This document shows positions 8,427-17,063 of a stretch of DNA of 64,000 bases, piece by piece; the stretch's first letter is position 1; every line of letters begins with the position of its first letter. Source of the DNA: Tenacibaculum sp. 190524A05c (GTDB lineage: Bacteria; Bacteroidota; Bacteroidia; Flavobacteriales; Flavobacteriaceae); NCBI RefSeq assembly GCF_964036595.1, contig NZ_OZ038523.1:3788501-3852500 (forward strand), given 5' to 3'. The translations under genes were made by a program, and so were the position numbers. The notes under the pieces are model-generated. The model was given only the letters and a program-made list of their open reading frames with translations, had not been told where the DNA came from and searched no databases.

Positions 8427-9416
8427 TTATTTGATAAAAGGATAATCTTCTTGTTCGTAAACTACATCGTGTAAGATATTTAAATCTGGGAATGGAGAAT
8501 CTTCTGCGAATTTCTCACATTCTTTAACCATGTCTTTTACTTCTTTATTAATAGCATCAATTTCCTCATCAGAAGCGTATTTTTTATCCTTAATGATATC
8601 TAATACTTGAGTAATTGGGTCTATTTTCTTGTATTCTTCTACTTCGTCTTTCGTACGGTAATGTTGTGCATCAGACATTGAGTGTCCTCTGTATCGGTAC
8701 GTTTTCATTTCTAAGAATGTTGGACCATCACCTTTTCTTGCACGTTGAATAGCCTCATCAACAGCTTCTGCAACCTTTACAGGATTCATTCCATCTACAG
8801 GTCCACAAGGCATTTCATATCCTAATCCTAACTTCCAAATGTCTTCGTGATTTGCAGTTCTTTCTACAGAAGTTCCCATTGCATAACCATTATTTTCACA
8901 AATGAAGATTACAGGTAACTTCCAGTTCATTGCCATGTTAAAAGTTTCATGTAAAGAACCTTGACGAGCTGCTCCATCTCCAAAATAACATAAAGTAACT
9001 GCGTCACTGTTATGGTATTTGTCACCAAAAGCAATTCCTGCTCCTAATGGAATTTGACCACCTACAATTCCGTGTCCACCGTAAAAACGGAACTCTTTTG
9101 AGAAAATATGCATTGATCCTCCAAGACCTTGAGAAGTACCGGTTGCTTTACCATATAATTCTGCCATTACCCTTTTAGGATCAACTCCCATTCCGATTGG
9201 CTGAACGTGGTTACGATATGCAGTAATCATTTTGTCTTTAGTAAGATCCATAGCATGTAAAGCTCCAGCTAATACTGCTTCTTGACCGTTGTATAAGTGT
9301 AAAAAACCTCTTACTTTTTGTTGTATGTAAACTGCCGCAAGTTTGTCCTCAAACTTTCTCCAAAATAGCATATCTCTATACCAATTGATGTAGGTTTCTT
9401 TAGTGACTTTTTTCAT
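8427..9416 (-). CDS. pdhA: Pyruvate dehydrogenase E1 component, alpha subunit
   Basis: This 329-aa subunit binds thiamine diphosphate and, with the beta subunit, decarboxylates pyruvate. The ThDP-binding motif begins at GDGAA (residues 146-150) and ends at ENN (about 174-176). The loop YRYRGHSMSDAQHYR near residue 245 is the conserved E1 alpha activation-loop region. Length fits the stand-alone alpha subunit family. It is first in a two-gene unit with pdhC; the beta subunit must be encoded elsewhere. A TANNTTTG box lies about 50 bases upstream. Confidence 0.93.
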   Translation of the reverse strand: MKKVTKETYINWYRDMLFWRKFEDKLAAVYIQQKVRGFLHLYNGQEAVLAGALHAMDLTKDKMITAYRNHVQPIGMGVDPKRVMAELYGKATGTSQGLGGSMHIFSKEFRFYGGHGIVGGQIPLGAGIAFGDKYHNSDAVTLCYFGDGAARQGSLHETFNMAMNWKLPVIFICENNGYAMGTSVERTANHEDIWKLGLGYEMPCGPVDGMNPVKVAEAVDEAIQRARKGDGPTFLEMKTYRYRGHSMSDAQHYRTKDEVEEYKKIDPITQVLDIIKDKKYASDEEIDAINKEVKDMVKECEKFAEDSPFPDLNILHDVVYEQEDYPFIK

Positions 9417-9462
9417 TCTAAATTGTTGTTTGTTTCTTTTATGCTTAATAAAAATGCAACAA

Positions 9463-9470
9463 CAAAAATA
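9463..9470 (-). promoter_or_regulatory. Candidate TANNTTTG promoter box for pdhA-pdhC
   Basis: On the minus strand the sequence reads TATTTTTG, matching the Bacteroidota -7 box, about 47 bases before the pdhA start. No good TTG element is seen at the usual upstream distance, so this is only a candidate. Confidence 0.4.
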
Positions 9471-9531
9471 ACGGTTTTTTACAGAATAAAAAACGCATTA
9501 TCGATGATTTATCTCAAACGTTTTCGTGAGG

Positions 9532-10203
9532 TTATTTACTCTTAGCAACAACAAGTGTTGCTTTGGCACCTGTAGCTAGGTTCCACTCGTTAGAAGAAAG
9601 CAGCATTCCGGCATCGTTATATACCTTAAAAGCAGCAGTGTTAGGTCCTGAAGTTCCTTGGTTTAGTGCAACAATTTTTATTTTATTTACACCTTCTTCC
9701 AAAGGAATATTAAAAGATTGATAGCGTCTTTTTAGTGTAATATTAGATACAACAGGAATATTATTTACATAAATTGTAACTCTATCTCCATCAGGATATT
9801 GAAAATCTCTACAAATAATGTTTACACTTTCAGAGTCAGTACTAATACTTCCTAAGTCCTGATCAATGACAGGATAATTGTATAAACCATTAATTTTTTG
9901 GAAACTTTTCAAGTAGCGTTCTTCCGAAATTTTAGCTTTGGTAAGAATTCCTTTGTTTTTTAAATCTTCTTCTTCCTTTTGCTTCTGCTTTTTCTTTTCT
10001 AACTTTTTATTGGCAGTTTTGAATCCATTATCATTTCCAAATCCTAAAGATTTAGGTTTTGAAACTATTTTAGCTGGAGCCTCAATTTTTCCTATTGAAG
10101 TACCTTTTGTAGTTCCTCCGTTTGACTTATCTACTTGAGAAAATGCGGTAAAACTACCTAATGTAAAAATTACTAAAACTGTTTTAAAATAATGTTCCAT
10201 CAT
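9532..10203 (-). CDS. Secreted protein of unknown function
   Basis: This 223-aa protein has a signal peptide ending AFSQ (residue 23). A Lys/Glu-rich, probably coiled region follows at residues about 60-90 (NKKLEKKKQKQKEEEDL). The C-terminal domain of about 95 residues is strand-rich (IICRDFQYPDGDRVTIYVN, GPNTAAF, SSNEWNLATG) and looks like an Ig-like or jelly-roll adhesion module. I do not recognise a function. Two adjacent ATG codons (10203 and 10200) can start it. It is the gene after pdhA on the complement but is probably transcribed on its own. Confidence 0.65.
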   Translation of the reverse strand: MMEHYFKTVLVIFTLGSFTAFSQVDKSNGGTTKGTSIGKIEAPAKIVSKPKSLGFGNDNGFKTANKKLEKKKQKQKEEEDLKNKGILTKAKISEERYLKSFQKINGLYNYPVIDQDLGSISTDSESVNIICRDFQYPDGDRVTIYVNNIPVVSNITLKRRYQSFNIPLEEGVNKIKIVALNQGTSGPNTAAFKVYNDAGMLLSSNEWNLATGAKATLVVAKSK

Positions 10204-10265
10204 AATCCAATAAGTAACAAATATAGTGCCGTTTGCTATTTAAAGTCGATATAAAATGTTAATTC

Positions 10266-10937
10266 TTACTTAATAGGAAAATCAAAATAAGTTTTTGGAA
10301 ATGGTTCGTTATTCAAAGTGAAATGCCACCATTCATTTTTGTATGGTCTAAATCCATTAGCCATCATAACTTTTCTAAGTAAATAACGATTTGCTTTTTG
10401 CTGTTTGGTTAGATTAGGATAACTAGGATGTGAAATTTTTCCAAAAAAATCAAAAGGACTTCCCATATCTAGTTCAGTATCAGTTCCAACGTGAACAATG
10501 GTTAGGTCAACAGAACTTCCTCTGGAATGACCTGATTTTGATGCAATATATCCAAGTTTAAATAGATTTCTCTTATTTAATTTAGGGTAATAATCTTTTT
10601 TAGTGAGTGTGTCATTTGGAACTCTGGCCCAACGCACAAAATGATTTACCGCTGATTGTGGTCTATATGCATCGAATATTTTTAAACTGAGTCCTTTTTT
10701 TTCTAATTCTTTTTGAACCTTCGCTAAAGCTTTTGCAGTTTTGGTTGAAGTAATTAAAACTGGTTCTTCATAGCCATCTACAGGAACACCTAAGAAGTTG
10801 TTGTGCGAACAATATCTTAATTCTTGCTGAATTGTTGGAGCAAAATCTTTAACGTAAGAAAAACCTTTAGGTAATTCTTGTGAATAACTTTGTAAAGTTA
10901 TTGAGGCGAGTATAATTGAAAAAATCCATTTCTTCAT
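10266..10937 (-). CDS. M15 family D-alanyl-D-alanine dipeptidase (VanX/DdpX-like)
   Basis: This 223-aa exported enzyme (signal peptide ending SYSQ, residue 19) probably hydrolyses D-Ala-D-Ala or related muropeptides in the periplasm. The zinc motif appears as SGHSRGSSVDL (His and Asp ligands) and the C-terminal EWWHFTL supplies the catalytic Glu and the third His ligand. The substrate-binding arginine segment IFDAYRPQSAVNHFV is also present. Length fits the VanX family. In this setting a cell-wall recycling role is more likely than glycopeptide resistance, because no vanH/vanA partner is near. Confidence 0.88.
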   Translation of the reverse strand: MKKWIFSIILASITLQSYSQELPKGFSYVKDFAPTIQQELRYCSHNNFLGVPVDGYEEPVLITSTKTAKALAKVQKELEKKGLSLKIFDAYRPQSAVNHFVRWARVPNDTLTKKDYYPKLNKRNLFKLGYIASKSGHSRGSSVDLTIVHVGTDTELDMGSPFDFFGKISHPSYPNLTKQQKANRYLLRKVMMANGFRPYKNEWWHFTLNNEPFPKTYFDFPIK

Positions 10938-10969
10938 GATGGCATAAAAATAAAGAAATGGATTTAATT

Positions 10970-12031
10970 TTACATTTGAGTATCATAAATTTGAGGGAAT
11001 TGTTTAGGAATTTCCTCGTTTGTCTCTCCTAAATTTTGTCTTAAGTCGATTTCAATTCCTCTAGCAATTGTAGAAATAGGAACGTCATTCGCTGATCCTT
11101 CAAAAGGATTATCACCTGTTCGTCCAATGCGTTCCATGGTGTGGAAAATCCAAGCAACAATAACATAAAACGGTACAGAAAGCCATATAAAGAGATTACC
11201 AATAAAAGGTAATGATTTACTTATTTGTTCTCCGATTTCAGAAAATTGAGGAACTAAAGCAATAGGTAATAAGAGCACAAATAACCACATGAAATAATGA
11301 TTCAAAGAAGCAAAATGTCTAGGGTAGGGGAAGTTTTTTATTCGTTCAGATTTTCCTTGTAAAGTGAATAGTTCTTCTAAAACATTTTCAAGTTGTAGAA
11401 ACGAAAACTCCCAGATTTTACCTTGGTTTTTCAATTCTTTTAAATGATGAGATTGTAAGTATAAAAGTGCCGTTTGTTTGTTGTTCTTAGATAATGTATA
11501 CGCTAAATCTTCTTCTGATAAATACGGTTCTAAATCTTTTTCTAAGGTTGAACTCCATTCAGGAGGAGAAACAACTTTAACCCATTCTTGATTTGACTTT
11601 TCATCGATAACTGTTTCCCAGCTTTTACGTGTTCTCATGGAATGTCTTAAAGCTGTCATCCAGGCAATATGCCTGTAGGTTAGTGTTTTTATATTTTCTT
11701 GTATTTCTTCTTCAGGATAATTATTATTTGAATGTTCATTTCCAATCATGTCTTGAACAAACATTCCGAAGGTGCGCGAAGTGTTTACAATTCCGCCCCA
11801 TATTTTTCGTGCTTCCCAAATTCGTCCATAAGCTGAATTGTTTTGAAAACCAATTACAAAAGCAACGGCTGTACCTATTAAGGCAAGTGGTGTCCAAGGA
11901 ATTTTAAACCATTGAATATTTAGGAAGTAATAAATACTAACAATAATAACAATGAAAATAAAGAAAAAAAGTGTCTCGAAACGAGTCCACTTTGCCATGT
12001 CTTTTGCTTTGAAAACTTTTTTAGTATACAT
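10970..12031 (-). CDS. Bestrophin-like anion channel family protein
   Basis: This 353-aa integral membrane protein belongs to the bacterial bestrophin (UPF0187/RFP-TM, YneE) family of ion channels. Hydrophobic segments occur at residues about 22-42, 47-63 and, after a long soluble region, about 245-300. The family sequences FQNNSAYGRIWEARKIWGG (near 63-81) and DNPFEGSANDVP near 308 are present. No partner gene is obvious; the dipeptidase gene lies 32 bases downstream on the same strand. Family call is confident, the transported ion is not known. Confidence 0.87.
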   Translation of the reverse strand: MYTKKVFKAKDMAKWTRFETLFFFIFIVIIVSIYYFLNIQWFKIPWTPLALIGTAVAFVIGFQNNSAYGRIWEARKIWGGIVNTSRTFGMFVQDMIGNEHSNNNYPEEEIQENIKTLTYRHIAWMTALRHSMRTRKSWETVIDEKSNQEWVKVVSPPEWSSTLEKDLEPYLSEEDLAYTLSKNNKQTALLYLQSHHLKELKNQGKIWEFSFLQLENVLEELFTLQGKSERIKNFPYPRHFASLNHYFMWLFVLLLPIALVPQFSEIGEQISKSLPFIGNLFIWLSVPFYVIVAWIFHTMERIGRTGDNPFEGSANDVPISTIARGIEIDLRQNLGETNEEIPKQFPQIYDTQM

Positions 12032-12090
12032 GTGTGTTTAGATAGTTTGAATGAGTAATTTAATTAAAATCAATAAACTATCAAATTAAA

Positions 12091-12117
12091 AAGGCCAAAG
12101 CTCATTGAGCTTTGGCC
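12091..12117 (-). terminator. Rho-independent terminator on the minus strand
   Basis: GGCCAAAGCTCA (12093-12104) and TGAGCTTTGGCC (12106-12117) are perfect 12-bp arms. On the minus strand a T-run follows. It ends the NTF2/DUF4440-like gene at 12168 and insulates the bestrophin gene. Confidence 0.85.
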
Positions 12118-12167
12118 AAGTAAACCAAGTATTAGTTTAGAAGTTAGCTAACTAGTAAACTAATTTT

Positions 12168-12674
12168 TTAATGCAGACTTATTACTCTCGTAATTGTCCA
12201 CTTATTTTTTTCTTTCTTCCACAAGGTTACGAATCTGCTTGGAATGGATTTTTGGTTAGGTTCTAGCTTATTAAAGAATTTGTGATAACCCATTTGAACA
12301 GCACCATATCCTGGAATAGCATAAACTTCGGTACTTCCTTTTATTAAAGTACGTTTAACTTTATTACAAATGTTTTTTTTTAGTGCTGCAAGAAGCTCTT
12401 TTTTAGAAGTTGAAAGTCCGCCATTATCATGATAAAATTCAAGATCTTCGCTTATTAACTCTTCTTGTACTTTCAAATCACAAGTATTGTAGGCGTTAAA
12501 AAAGATACTATCCATTTTAACAATTTCTTGGTGAAGTTTTACATCTTTTGCTTCGTATGGTTGGATTTCATTTACTTGCGCTTGTGTAAATAGAGACGTA
12601 AGTAAAGACCATAAGTATACTACTATTTTCCAGAATAAGTTTCCGTCAAAAAAGAAGTCGGTTAGTTGTTTCAT
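12168..12674 (-). CDS. NTF2-like/DUF4440 family exported protein
   Basis: This 168-aa protein has a hydrophobic N-terminal segment (residues about 13-30, ending TQAQ) that fits an export signal. The rest is one NTF2-like domain of about 125 residues (MDSIFFNAYNTCDL, FYHDNGGLSTSKKELL, SRFVTLWKKEKNKWTITRV), the DUF4440/SnoaL-type pattern. No active-site residue can be assigned. It follows the PspC gene by about 34 bases and has its own strong terminator, so it may be the last gene of the PadR/PspC transcript. Confidence 0.7.
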   Translation of the reverse strand: MKQLTDFFFDGNLFWKIVVYLWSLLTSLFTQAQVNEIQPYEAKDVKLHQEIVKMDSIFFNAYNTCDLKVQEELISEDLEFYHDNGGLSTSKKELLAALKKNICNKVKRTLIKGSTEVYAIPGYGAVQMGYHKFFNKLEPNQKSIPSRFVTLWKKEKNKWTITRVISLH

Positions 12675-12708
12675 AGTTTTTCAGTTTGTTTTTCAAGTCG
12701 TTTTTCAA

Positions 12709-14721
12709 TTACCAAATTTTAAAAGCCATGGCTTTATCTTCTTCATCGTATAATCTTCTAAATCCTTTAGGAATGTCTTCTAAAGTATTATTAGAAATAC
12801 GTAATTCTCCCTTAAATCCATCATTACAATCTATGTCTAACAGAACTTTTTCAATCTTGTTGTTACTACTGTATTTAGATTCAATGATTTTAATGTCGAT
12901 GTTTCTTCTGTCTTTAAACCATCTAACAAGTTTTCTTAGCTCATTTTTAGTTGTTTGTTTAGAGATAATAAACTCAGCTTTTAAATCATTAATAGTACTA
13001 TCAAATAAGAAAGATACATCAGAATCGTTATTATTGTCGTTATCATCGTCGTTGTTATTATCGTTGTTCCAGTTTGAGTTATTTTGATCTTTATCGTCTT
13101 CTTCAGTTTCACAGTCTAAACATTCCAATCCTCTAGATGTCATTTTAAAATGATGATTAGCCATATTTCTATCGTAAATGTCATCTGTGTTTTCTACGTT
13201 ATATAAAAATCTTTTAGAAGAGTTTTCAAAATAAATAGTAGTTCCTTCTGGAATATGCACTGTTAAATAAACTTCTTCATCTTTCCATAAGTTTTTGAAC
13301 TCACTTAAGAAAAAAGCATCGAATACAATTTTGTTATTATCTAACTTAAATTTGTAATTAATTTTTTCTGCATTTTCCAAAGCATCCTTTCTTTTTCTTC
13401 CTTCAGATTCTTTTCTGATTTCGATAAAAGCTTCGTCACTATCGCTTCTTTCAACATCGATTTTAATGTCATTAGAGTACTTTAATTTTTGATCATCTAC
13501 ATAAACTTCTTCTGCATTTCTTCTTCTTTTAAGGTTGTGTTGATAGTAAATTTCATCATCATTTTGAACGCCTATTTTAAGAGGTTGTTCAGGATTAAAT
13601 AAAATAGATTTCTTACTAAGCTTTATAGCACTTTGTGCTTTTGATGTTGCAAATTCAATTCCAGAGAATCCAATGAATAATAAGGATACTAACCAAACTC
13701 CAAATAAGGATAATGACGTGGTAGTTGAAAGTCTTTTTAAGTTGGGAGATAAAATTCTTAACCCTAAAATTAAAAGCGCGATTATAGGTACAGCAACTAC
13801 TAGTAATCCAAATATTGACAATAACCAATTTGGAAATACAGAATCATAAAAGAACGGAGGGTAGTGAATAAAATCTCCTTCAAATCCTAAGATTTCTAGA
13901 CTACTTATAGAAAATAATGCGAATAGTAAAGATATAAGTGTTACTCCTGCTACGAATATCAATAAGATACCTATAAACTTACCGAATACTTTAAATAATG
14001 CTGATAATATTTTACCAACGGTGTCTAAAAAATCTTGAAACCCAGATTTAGTTTGGTTACGTAATTTATCATAATCTGCACTAGAGATTTTCTCAGAAAT
14101 TTCACTAGCTCCGTCTTTTAACTTCGTGGAGAGATATTCAAACTCGTTACGAATTTTTTTTTCAATGTTATCGATGTTTACAGCTTCACCTTCCATCTGT
14201 AACTTCTCGGATGTGGTTTTAGCTTCTGGAAGTAAAACCCATAGAACAATGTAAATTAATAGTCCAATACCAGTTGTTACAGCTGCCAAGATGAAAAACA
14301 ATCTTACCCAAATCGTATCGATATTAGTATAGTGAGCTAAACCAGAAGCAACACCTCCTAAGAACTTATCTTCACGATCTCTGAATAACTTTTTATTCGA
14401 ACTTCTTGTTCTTTTGTTATAGTTATAACTAGAACCACCTGCATAATCCTCTTCACTTTCCGTGTAGTCTTCAGGTTGTCCCATGATAGCGATAATTTCA
14501 TCGATGTCACCTTCGTTTACAACCTGTCTAGCATCAGTAATTCTTTCTGATAATAATTCGCTAATACGTGCTTCGATATCAGCGATGATTTCGTTTTTAC
14601 CTTGCGGATCATCACTTAATGAACGAGCGATGGCGTCTAAGTATCTTCTTAGTTTTTGATACGCATTTTCATCTATATGGAAGAAAAAACCGCCTAAATT
14701 TATATTTATTGTCTTATTCAT
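12709..14721 (-). CDS. PspC-domain membrane protein
   Basis: This 670-aa protein has an N-terminal cytoplasmic helical region (residues 1-100, with RRYLDAIARSL and an ADIEARISELL segment). A PspC domain follows at about 112-172 (FRDREDKFLGGVASGLAHY, then a transmembrane helix). Further membrane segments lie near 240-270, 290-325 and 335-360. The C-terminal half is soluble, beta-rich and probably periplasmic, with an Asn/Asp-rich tract near residue 555. PspC proteins take part in envelope-stress signalling. It overlaps padR by 8 bases, so the pair is co-expressed. Confidence 0.82.
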   Translation of the reverse strand: MNKTININLGGFFFHIDENAYQKLRRYLDAIARSLSDDPQGKNEIIADIEARISELLSERITDARQVVNEGDIDEIIAIMGQPEDYTESEEDYAGGSSYNYNKRTRSSNKKLFRDREDKFLGGVASGLAHYTNIDTIWVRLFFILAAVTTGIGLLIYIVLWVLLPEAKTTSEKLQMEGEAVNIDNIEKKIRNEFEYLSTKLKDGASEISEKISSADYDKLRNQTKSGFQDFLDTVGKILSALFKVFGKFIGILLIFVAGVTLISLLFALFSISSLEILGFEGDFIHYPPFFYDSVFPNWLLSIFGLLVVAVPIIALLILGLRILSPNLKRLSTTTSLSLFGVWLVSLLFIGFSGIEFATSKAQSAIKLSKKSILFNPEQPLKIGVQNDDEIYYQHNLKRRRNAEEVYVDDQKLKYSNDIKIDVERSDSDEAFIEIRKESEGRKRKDALENAEKINYKFKLDNNKIVFDAFFLSEFKNLWKDEEVYLTVHIPEGTTIYFENSSKRFLYNVENTDDIYDRNMANHHFKMTSRGLECLDCETEEDDKDQNNSNWNNDNNNDDDNDNNNDSDVSFLFDSTINDLKAEFIISKQTTKNELRKLVRWFKDRRNIDIKIIESKYSSNNKIEKVLLDIDCNDGFKGELRISNNTLEDIPKGFRRLYDEEDKAMAFKIW
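13020..13082 (-). repeat. Low-complexity Asn/Asp-coding tract in the PspC gene
   Basis: Imperfect AAC/GAT-type triplets on the minus strand encode a run of Asn and Asp in the PspC protein. It is in frame and coding, so it is not a CRISPR or intergenic repeat. Such tracts can vary in length between strains. Confidence 0.6.
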
Positions 14722-15058
14722 TTGATGTTGATTTTGTACTTGTTACTTGATTTACTGCATTTACTAAATTATTCCAAGTTTTGTCTAATTCTTTTAAAAA
14801 CATGGTTCCATTTTCTGTTAATACGTAATATTTACGTGGTGGCCCTGAGGTAGATTCTTCCCATCTATACGATAGTAATCCTGCGTTTTTTAGGCGGGTT
14901 AAAAGGGGATAAATTGTTCCTTCAACCACAATCATTTCTGCGCTTTTTAATGTGTTCAGGATCTCAGAAGTGTAAGCATCTCCTTTTTGTAAAATAGATA
15001 AGATGCAATACTCTAGAACTCCTTTACGCATTTGCGCTTTTGTGTTTTCTATCTTCAT
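14714..15058 (-). CDS. PadR family transcriptional regulator
   Basis: This 114-aa protein is a short PadR (subfamily 2) repressor with a winged helix-turn-helix. The typical start MRKGVLEYCILSIL, the recognition region VVEGTIYPLLTRLKNAGLL and the wing SGPPRKYYVLTENG are all present. A C-terminal dimerisation helix follows. In Bacteroidota such regulators often precede PspC genes. It overlaps the PspC gene by 8 bases and lies 14 bases after the DUF4870 gene, so the three form one operon that it probably autoregulates. Confidence 0.9.
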   Translation of the reverse strand: MKIENTKAQMRKGVLEYCILSILQKGDAYTSEILNTLKSAEMIVVEGTIYPLLTRLKNAGLLSYRWEESTSGPPRKYYVLTENGTMFLKELDKTWNNLVNAVNQVTSTKSTSNE

Positions 15059-15072
15059 TCAGCGTGGTTTAT

Positions 15073-15507
15073 TTATTTTATAAATTTTATTGTAAATGGG
15101 TACTTGTACTGTTCGCCATTATTTGCTTTCATAGAAGCGATGATAACAAGAGCAATTTTAATTAATGTAACAAGCCCCACTAATGAAGCAATACCAAAGA
15201 ACCCAAACAAGTCTCCACTAAAAGAAACACTATGTCCGAAATCTAAATGGTCTATTCTATTAATATTTCTAAATATATCTCCAAAAAAGAAAGAGAAGAA
15301 TGACGCGCTTAAAATAAAAATGTATAAAGCAAAGCTTACATTAAAATTAACAGCTTCTTTTCCGTGTTCATCTAAAAATGTACTTCTGTCTTTTTGTGTT
15401 TGCCATAATATTAATGGTGTTATAATACTTCCTAATGGAAAGAAGTATCCGGCAAAAGATGATATGTGTATTAAAAATGCGTTGGTATTTTCGTTATTAT
15501 TTCTCAT
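15073..15507 (-). CDS. DUF4870 family membrane protein
   Basis: This 144-aa protein has three to four hydrophobic segments (residues about 12-30, 48-70 and 95-125). The family pattern is clear: FAGYFFPLGSIITPLILW, then DEHGKEAVNFNVSF. The function of DUF4870 is unknown; members are small inner-membrane proteins. It is the first gene of the DUF4870-PadR-PspC transcript, downstream of a good TANNTTTG promoter. Confidence 0.85.
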   Translation of the reverse strand: MRNNNENTNAFLIHISSFAGYFFPLGSIITPLILWQTQKDRSTFLDEHGKEAVNFNVSFALYIFILSASFFSFFFGDIFRNINRIDHLDFGHSVSFSGDLFGFFGIASLVGLVTLIKIALVIIASMKANNGEQYKYPFTIKFIK

Positions 15508-15538
15508 AGTAAAATGATTTATATAATACTTGACTATG

Positions 15539-15570
15539 CAAATATATGTCTAAAAAAAGGTATTATGCAA
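15539..15570 (-). promoter_or_regulatory. Bacteroidota-type promoter of the DUF4870-PadR-PspC operon
   Basis: On the minus strand TATATTTG (15539-15546) is preceded after 21 bases by TTG (15568-15570), matching TTG-N(19-23)-TANNTTTG. The heptamer TATGCAA occurs at 15536-15542 and again at 15564-15570, overlapping both promoter elements. It could be a regulator half-site, for example for PadR; that is inference. Confidence 0.6.
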
Positions 15571-15674
15571 TACATAGTACTAAAATTTAACAAATTTTAA
15601 CAAAATAAGATTCCTTGAATATTAGTTGTTTTGCGGTTATAAAAGCTTTAAATTGCCCGTAAATACTGGTTTTT

Positions 15675-16130
15675 ATGAAGTTTACACCATCAAAAATTAA
15701 TTTTTTCTTATTATTTAAATTGCCATCAGCTTTTTTTACAGGAATTAGTGTAAAATCGATTTCTGATAAAAAAGCAGTTGCTCATGTGAAGTTTAAATGG
15801 ATCAATCAAAATCCATTTAAATCGATGTTTTGGGCGGTGCAAGGAATGGCAGCCGAGTTTACCACGGGAATTTTGGTAATGCAATCTATTGACAAGTCGA
15901 ATAGGAAAATTTCTATGCTGGTTACGAATATGAATGCAACTTTTACGAAAAAGGCTGTAGGTAGAATTCATTTTGAGTGTAATCAAGGAAAAGATATAGA
16001 TGCAGCTATTCAAAGAGCGGTTGAAACTGGAGAAGGACAAACCGTTATATTAACTTCTGAAGGAATAAATGAAGATGGGATTTCAGTTTCTAAATTTGAA
16101 TTTGAATGGAGTTTAAAGGTTAAACCGTAA
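15675..16130 (+). CDS. DUF4442 hotdog-fold protein, thioesterase-like
   Basis: This 151-aa protein matches DUF4442, a hotdog-fold family related to PaaI/YiiD acyl-CoA thioesterases. Visible family segments are LFKLPSAFFTGISV near residues 13-26, HVKFKWINQNPFKSMFW (37-53) and QGMAAEFTTGIL (about 56-67). The substrate is unknown. The gene has its own start region, divergent from the PadR/PspC operon, and is followed 43 bases later by the AIM24-like gene on the same strand, up to a shared terminator at 17011. Confidence 0.82.
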   Translation: MKFTPSKINFFLLFKLPSAFFTGISVKSISDKKAVAHVKFKWINQNPFKSMFWAVQGMAAEFTTGILVMQSIDKSNRKISMLVTNMNATFTKKAVGRIHFECNQGKDIDAAIQRAVETGEGQTVILTSEGINEDGISVSKFEFEWSLKVKP

Positions 16131-16173
16131 CAAAAGGTAAAAGATTGAGTCTAATCAAATAAAAACTAAAATT

Positions 16174-16983
16174 ATGTTTCTAGAACAAAGAGCAAACGAA
16201 ATAGATTATCGTATTTACGGCGAAGAAATGCAATATGTAGAAATTGAATTGGATCCAGATGAAGGTGTTGTGGCAGAGAGTGGAAGTTTTATGATGATGG
16301 ATACCGATGTTAAAATGAATACAATTTTCGGTGATGGATCTAATCAGGAAAAAGGATTATTAGGTAAGATCTTTTCAGCTGGTAAGAGAATACTAACAGG
16401 TGAAAGTTTATTCATGACAGTTTTTACGAATGTTGGTCATGGAAAAAAGCAAGTTTCTTTTGCTTCTCCATATCCGGGGAAAATTATTCCTATTGATTTA
16501 ACTGAATACGGTGGTAAATTTATTTGTCAAAAAGATGCTTTCCTTTGTGCAGCGAAAGGAGTTTCTATAGGAATAGAGTTTTCTAAGAAATTAGGAAGAG
16601 GATTGTTCGGAGGAGAAGGATTTATGATGCAGAAAATGGAAGGAGATGGATTAGGATTTATTCATGCCGGTGGAACAATGGCAAAGAAAGTTTTAAAACC
16701 TGGTGAAGTTTTAAAAGTAGATACAGGATGTATTGTTGGTTTTACAAAGGATGTTGATTATGATATTGAATTTGTAGGAGGGATTAAGAATACCATATTT
16801 GGAGGAGAAGGATTGTTTTTTGCCACACTTCGAGGTCCAGGTACAGTTTATATACAATCGTTACCATTTAGTAGATTAGCAGGAAGAGTCTTGTCTTCAA
16901 TTCCAAGAGGAGGAAAGAGTAAAGGTGAAGGCAGTATTTTGGGTGGTTTAGGAGATTTACTGGATGGAGATAATAGTTTTTAA
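16174..16983 (+). CDS. TIGR00266/AIM24 family protein
   Basis: This 269-aa protein belongs to the TIGR00266/AIM24 family, whose members form a beta-barrel-like trimer; the molecular role in bacteria is not known. Typical features are the start YRIYGEEMQYVEIELDP, AESGSFMMMD near residue 37, and a Gly-rich middle (GLFGGEGFMMQKMEGDG). The C-terminus is Gly/Lys-rich. It is the last gene before a bidirectional terminator and is probably co-transcribed with the DUF4442 gene. Confidence 0.9.
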   Translation: MFLEQRANEIDYRIYGEEMQYVEIELDPDEGVVAESGSFMMMDTDVKMNTIFGDGSNQEKGLLGKIFSAGKRILTGESLFMTVFTNVGHGKKQVSFASPYPGKIIPIDLTEYGGKFICQKDAFLCAAKGVSIGIEFSKKLGRGLFGGEGFMMQKMEGDGLGFIHAGGTMAKKVLKPGEVLKVDTGCIVGFTKDVDYDIEFVGGIKNTIFGGEGLFFATLRGPGTVYIQSLPFSRLAGRVLSSIPRGGKSKGEGSILGGLGDLLDGDNSF

Positions 16984-17010
16984 CAAGAACAGAATAGTAT
17001 AAAGAATAAA

Positions 17011-17040
17011 AAAAGCTCAGTTTAAAACTGAGCTTTTTTT
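17011..17040. terminator. Bidirectional Rho-independent terminator
   Basis: AAAAGCTCAGTTT and AAACTGAGCTTTT form the stem between the convergent AIM24-like and TlpA-like genes. It has an A-run on the left and a T-run on the right. Confidence 0.88.
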
Positions 17041-17063
17041 ATTCTTTATAATTGAGACTTCAA

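Noticed and set aside
10266-10937. VanX-like dipeptidase as a vancomycin-resistance gene
   Set aside because: No vanH, ligase or VanRS-like genes nearby; more likely a cell-wall turnover enzyme.
13020-13082. Repeated triplets as a CRISPR or microsatellite array
   Set aside because: In frame inside the PspC gene, irregular units and no spacers.
12686-13087. Plus-strand 133-aa open frame opposite the PspC gene
   Set aside because: Leu/Ser-rich antisense of a real gene including its Asn/Asp tract; no supporting features.
15032-15517. Plus-strand 161-aa open frame over the PadR/DUF4870 start region
   Set aside because: Opposite two well-supported genes that form a standard operon.
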